Shown here one piece after another: positions 60,903 through 64,000 of a stretch of 64,000 bases of DNA. The notes beneath the pieces are model-generated. The model saw only the letters and a list, made by a program, of their open reading frames with translations. It ran no database searches and had not been told where the DNA came from. Made by a program: the position numbers and the translations under genes. Source of the stretch: Amoebophrya sp. A120. Lineage: Eukaryota > Sar > Dinophyceae > Syndiniales > Amoebophryaceae. Each line of letters starts with the position of its first letter. Positions within the stretch are counted from its first letter, which is position 1. The stretch is from NCBI GenBank assembly GCA_905178155.1, contig CAJINV010000001.1, positions 9,073,865 to 9,137,864 of the forward strand. The letters run 5' to 3'.

Positions 60903-63900
60903 CTACACTTTACACCACATCTGGTCGAGCAGCGCGTCCGCAATGTGATTGGGAATACTGTCCAGAAACTGCTCGCTTTCGTCACAGAGTGCGGCCATCG
61001 CACCAGACAGAGGCAAGACGTCACGGCTGCAGAGCAGCGCTATGTGCTCGGCATTGCTGTAGACATGATTGTCCTCCTGCGGCCCCGCGACTTTCTTCTT
61101 CCTTGGAATAAGGTCAAGGACCAATCGCAGCCACGACTGACGCGTTTCGCAGCATAGTACGCGCATCGCATTCAGGTACATTGCGTCCGCTTCGAATATG
61201 CGTGGCACGGACAAGTGGGGGGTGAGTGCAGCTGACACCAGAGGCAATGAATCACTTTGTTGAAGCTGTTGCGCCGTGTTTTGTGCTAATGCTGGTTCTT
61301 TCACCGGATGGTGGGGCTGATGCTGCTCGGATATCCTACCACCTCCGTGCGCGACTGACCCCATATTCTGACCTGGTCGTTGCTTCGTTTCGTGCGACGT
61401 TGGTGTCTTGCTGCGACTTTTTCGTGCGGTTGCGTGGTACTCGAGCTGAAATGTCAAGGGACCAGTACTACTCGTGTCGAGGGAACTTCTACGCGGATGG
61501 GGCTGCGAGCTGGTCGTGTCGACAGCCGGATGATGTCGACCACGATTTTCACCTTCTTCATAAGAAGTAGCTCCACTTGAAGGACGAGCAAACGTCTCCC
61601 TCCGCAAGGTTCGCGCATAGCCCAGCGACGGCAACTGCATCTTTTGCGCAAGTCCTTTTCGCAGGATGGCTTTTCGCTCTTCCAGGCCTCGCTGATGGAA
61701 CTCGTGTGTCGGAATGCGCAGGGTCTGCAGCAGTGGGTGCGCTTCTACGTGCAGGCTTGTGGGATCCCCGCGCAGCAACTCCAACAAATTCGTCCGCAGT
61801 TCTGCCTCAACCCGACGTCGCTGCTCCGCCCGGGGGAGCGGGAACTCCCGGCGCACGATTGGTGATTTTTGCGAAAAACAACTTCCAGCAGCAGTACTGT
61901 TCTCAAACGCGTTCACACTTCCCGACTGCGGTTGCTGTTGAAGCAGCAGCGCATCGTAGAGCCGCGCACAGAAGCGAATGAGCGCACGCGGACTTTGATA
62001 GAATTTTTCCGAGCGATCCTGCGCGTTAGCAGATCGTTTTTTCTGCTGCCGTTCCGCACCTACCGCTGCACCGCCGGCGCTGTGGAGACGTGTACTTGAC
62101 GTGTCTTCGCGCACGTGCGGTTGCTCGGCGAGATTTGCATTGGCGTTACGCCCGTCTCCCGACGGAGAGCCTGCAGCAGCTGCAATCCGATCGGTTTGTT
62201 CTGACGTCTCGCTTTTCTCTGGTCCTCCTGCCAATGCCAAATTCCAGGGCAATACAAAAGGAAAGTGGTAGCAGGCCAGGTCTGCGTCGTCGCGACAGGC
62301 GCGCAAAAGACCGGCGTACTGGGCGGTGGTTTGCACGGGGTTGAAGCTCACCTTGATCTGTTCGGCCGCTTGCTGGATTTCGCTGTCATGCAGCTTAGCG
62401 AAGACCCACTTGCAGACGCGCCGCCAGCGCAGCCCGTTGGCACGGTAGGCAACGCGCAGGCACCGCTCTGGTGTCAGAAACGTTTCGCAGAAGTCCAAGG
62501 CGCGTCGTTCTGTCCACTGGTGGTCGGTTACTGTGAATGATTGGAGTGAAGGTTTTCTTTCCAAGGGAAATCTTTGTGTCATTCGCCATAATTCTCGCAA
62601 AAAGAGGAAACAAAGCCATCATAGAAAAAATTTCATTGCGGAAAAACAGTAAAAGTTCTACGGTAGTCTCGCCAAGACAAGTCCTCATCGTCGTCAGCTG
62701 CCTCCTCAAATCCGCGAGAACAGGACGACCTCGACACGCCTCCAGGACTGCGTTCTCTCGCGCCGAAGCTAGGCCACCCAGACGCCGCATAGCCACCTTT
62801 CTGCGAAAGTCCTACCGCACCTCGATCCGGTTCGTCGCAGCTCTCCCCCCGACAGCACAGGATCTCGAATGCAACCAGCCCCGTCTGCTCCACGAACGGC
62901 TCCCTCGGCTGGTCCTCGGTAAGTACGTAGTCGAGGTACCGCAGAGCTTGTTCCGCATACTGCACCGCGGCCTCTGAAACATCCCACACGCTGTCGCCCT
63001 GCGTCACTTGGTACACCTCCTCCGTCAGTAGGGGCGGGAAAACCCGCTGCCGTATGCGGGACAGGTAACGCGCGGAGAGTTGTTGCTTTTGTTTCAAGGT
63101 TGCGGAAGATCCTGACGGGTCGTGAATGGTCGCAGTGCCTGTTGGAGGATGTTTATCCCCGCTGTCCATGTCGGCTAAAGTACCGGTGGAGCTGTTATTC
63201 AAGTTCTCATCCTCCTTTGTGACGACGTCTCTGAGGTTTTGCGCACTGACGTTGCCGACACTGCGATCCGTCTTTTGCCTGCTCGCAGCTGCTGCACCCA
63301 GCGGGGGCACAACCCGGCGCAGTTTGCAGTACAGATCCCAGTTAAGGTCCTGGTCTGTGACTTCAACTGCGCCACTCCTGTCGCCTGTAGCAGCACCATC
63401 CCCGCTCCAATGATCCGCGTCCGCGCTGAGATTGAGACACACGCGCTGCTCGAGACAGTCGAACGCAACGGATTTCACCGGCGCGGGTCCCGCAAGAAGC
63501 GGAAAGTTTGTGAGCACGCGGGGGGGTTCCTGTTGACGCAGCTCCAAGCGCTCCACGAGCTGTTTGAACTCATCGGGCACGACAAGTTCCTCTTCAATTT
63601 CCTCGGCAAACGACGACGAGGTGCCTTCCCTCACCAGCACATCCGCGTCGTCCACGAGAATAACGTCGGCCGCCCCACCGCTTTCGATTGCTTTGTCTTC
63701 CCGAAAAGAACCGCCAGCGGTTGATTCTGTGTATGTCTCGAAAAAGTTCAGAAGGCATTCCAGGTCCGGCAACCCGAACGCGCCCGGGTGCCGCACGCAG
63801 TACTCGGCCAGAATTTTGGCGGAAACGGAATTTGCGATCACAGCCTCGCTGCGCAGACAAAACGTGCGCACAAACTCCTGCATCGCGCAACCGCTCGGGG

Positions 63901-64000
63901 GAATCAGAAAGACCTGCACCCCGTCGTTGTGAACCACGACCAGCTGCGACGCAAGGACTGGTGCTGGGAACAAATGGTCGGAAATTTTCACGTTCTCCGC
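60903..64000 (-). CDS. Large protein of unknown function (5' part beyond window edge)
   Basis: Two exons are visible, 62662..>64000 and 60903..62530, separated by a 131-nt GT-AG intron; phase agrees (SWRDY then LTDHQWTERR). The upstream frame is open to the window edge, so the true start lies outside. About 988 residues are visible. Features seen: an N-terminal hydrophobic, possibly folded stretch (LASQLVVVHNDGVQVFLIPP), Cys/Glu-rich segments (AFEILCCRGESCDEPDRG), an Arg/Trp-rich block just after the intron (RLRWRRVCKW-like, near 62,410), and C-terminal helical regions ending IADALLDQMWCKV. Long Ser/Gln/His-rich parts look disordered. No catalytic motif, repeat or membrane helix stands out. 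I do not recognise a family. Confidence 0.8.

Overview
This window looks like nuclear DNA of a compact, intron-bearing protist. The best fit is a parasitic syndinian dinoflagellate of the Amoebophrya type. Three things support this. All sixteen genes I can support lie on the minus strand, one after another. Most ordinary introns are short GT-AG introns. Eleven further introns are mobile, terminal-inverted-repeat (TIR) 'introner' elements with 5-bp target duplications and mostly non-canonical borders. Published Amoebophrya genomes are known for unidirectional gene clusters and repeated non-canonical introns. The species call is inference; the introners are read directly from the sequence.

Layout in window coordinates (gene order on the minus strand runs from high to low numbers). 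1-3317: SPRY-domain protein, cut by the window edge. 4502-6102: ELO fatty-acid elongase. 7035-8815: Ser/Asn-rich protein with one introner. 9511-12408: 965-aa protein with a signal-like N-terminus. 13045-13683: small single-pass membrane protein. 14385-15308: CMP-sialic-acid (N-acylneuraminate) synthetase. 16359-18049: unknown protein with one introner. 18987-24713 and 28939-34050: two large paralogous membrane proteins, each with a candidate caspase-fold (CHAT-like) domain. They are separated by about 4.2 kb whose left part is GC-rich and full of tight hairpins. 35335-38361: regulatory subunit of cAMP-dependent protein kinase with three introners. 39562-45240: PPR protein with long disordered regions and one introner. 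45844-46587: acylphosphatase-like protein. 47640-47930: small unknown protein. 48967-49836: HIR/SPFH (band 7) protein. 50893-60106: about 2,500-aa multi-pass protein with five introners. 60903-64000: unknown protein, cut by the window edge.

The main discovery is the introner system. There are three families, distinguished by their terminal repeats (seven, one and three copies). Every copy sits inside a coding exon, is flanked by a perfect 5-bp direct repeat, and must be removed together with one repeat copy to restore the reading frame. I checked codon phase by hand at all eleven junctions. Within both multi-copy families, copies lie in opposite orientations in genes on the same strand, so splicing does not seem to depend on element orientation. 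Ten of the eleven cannot be described as GT-AG introns at any cut point inside the duplicated target. The three families share internal GCATGACAA/GCATCACAA words although their ends differ.

The genes do not form an obvious pathway. Functions that can be named are lipid elongation, sialic-acid activation, cAMP signalling, organelle-type RNA binding (PPR) and membrane microdomains (HIR). About half the genes have no recognisable family, as expected for a fast-evolving syndinian.
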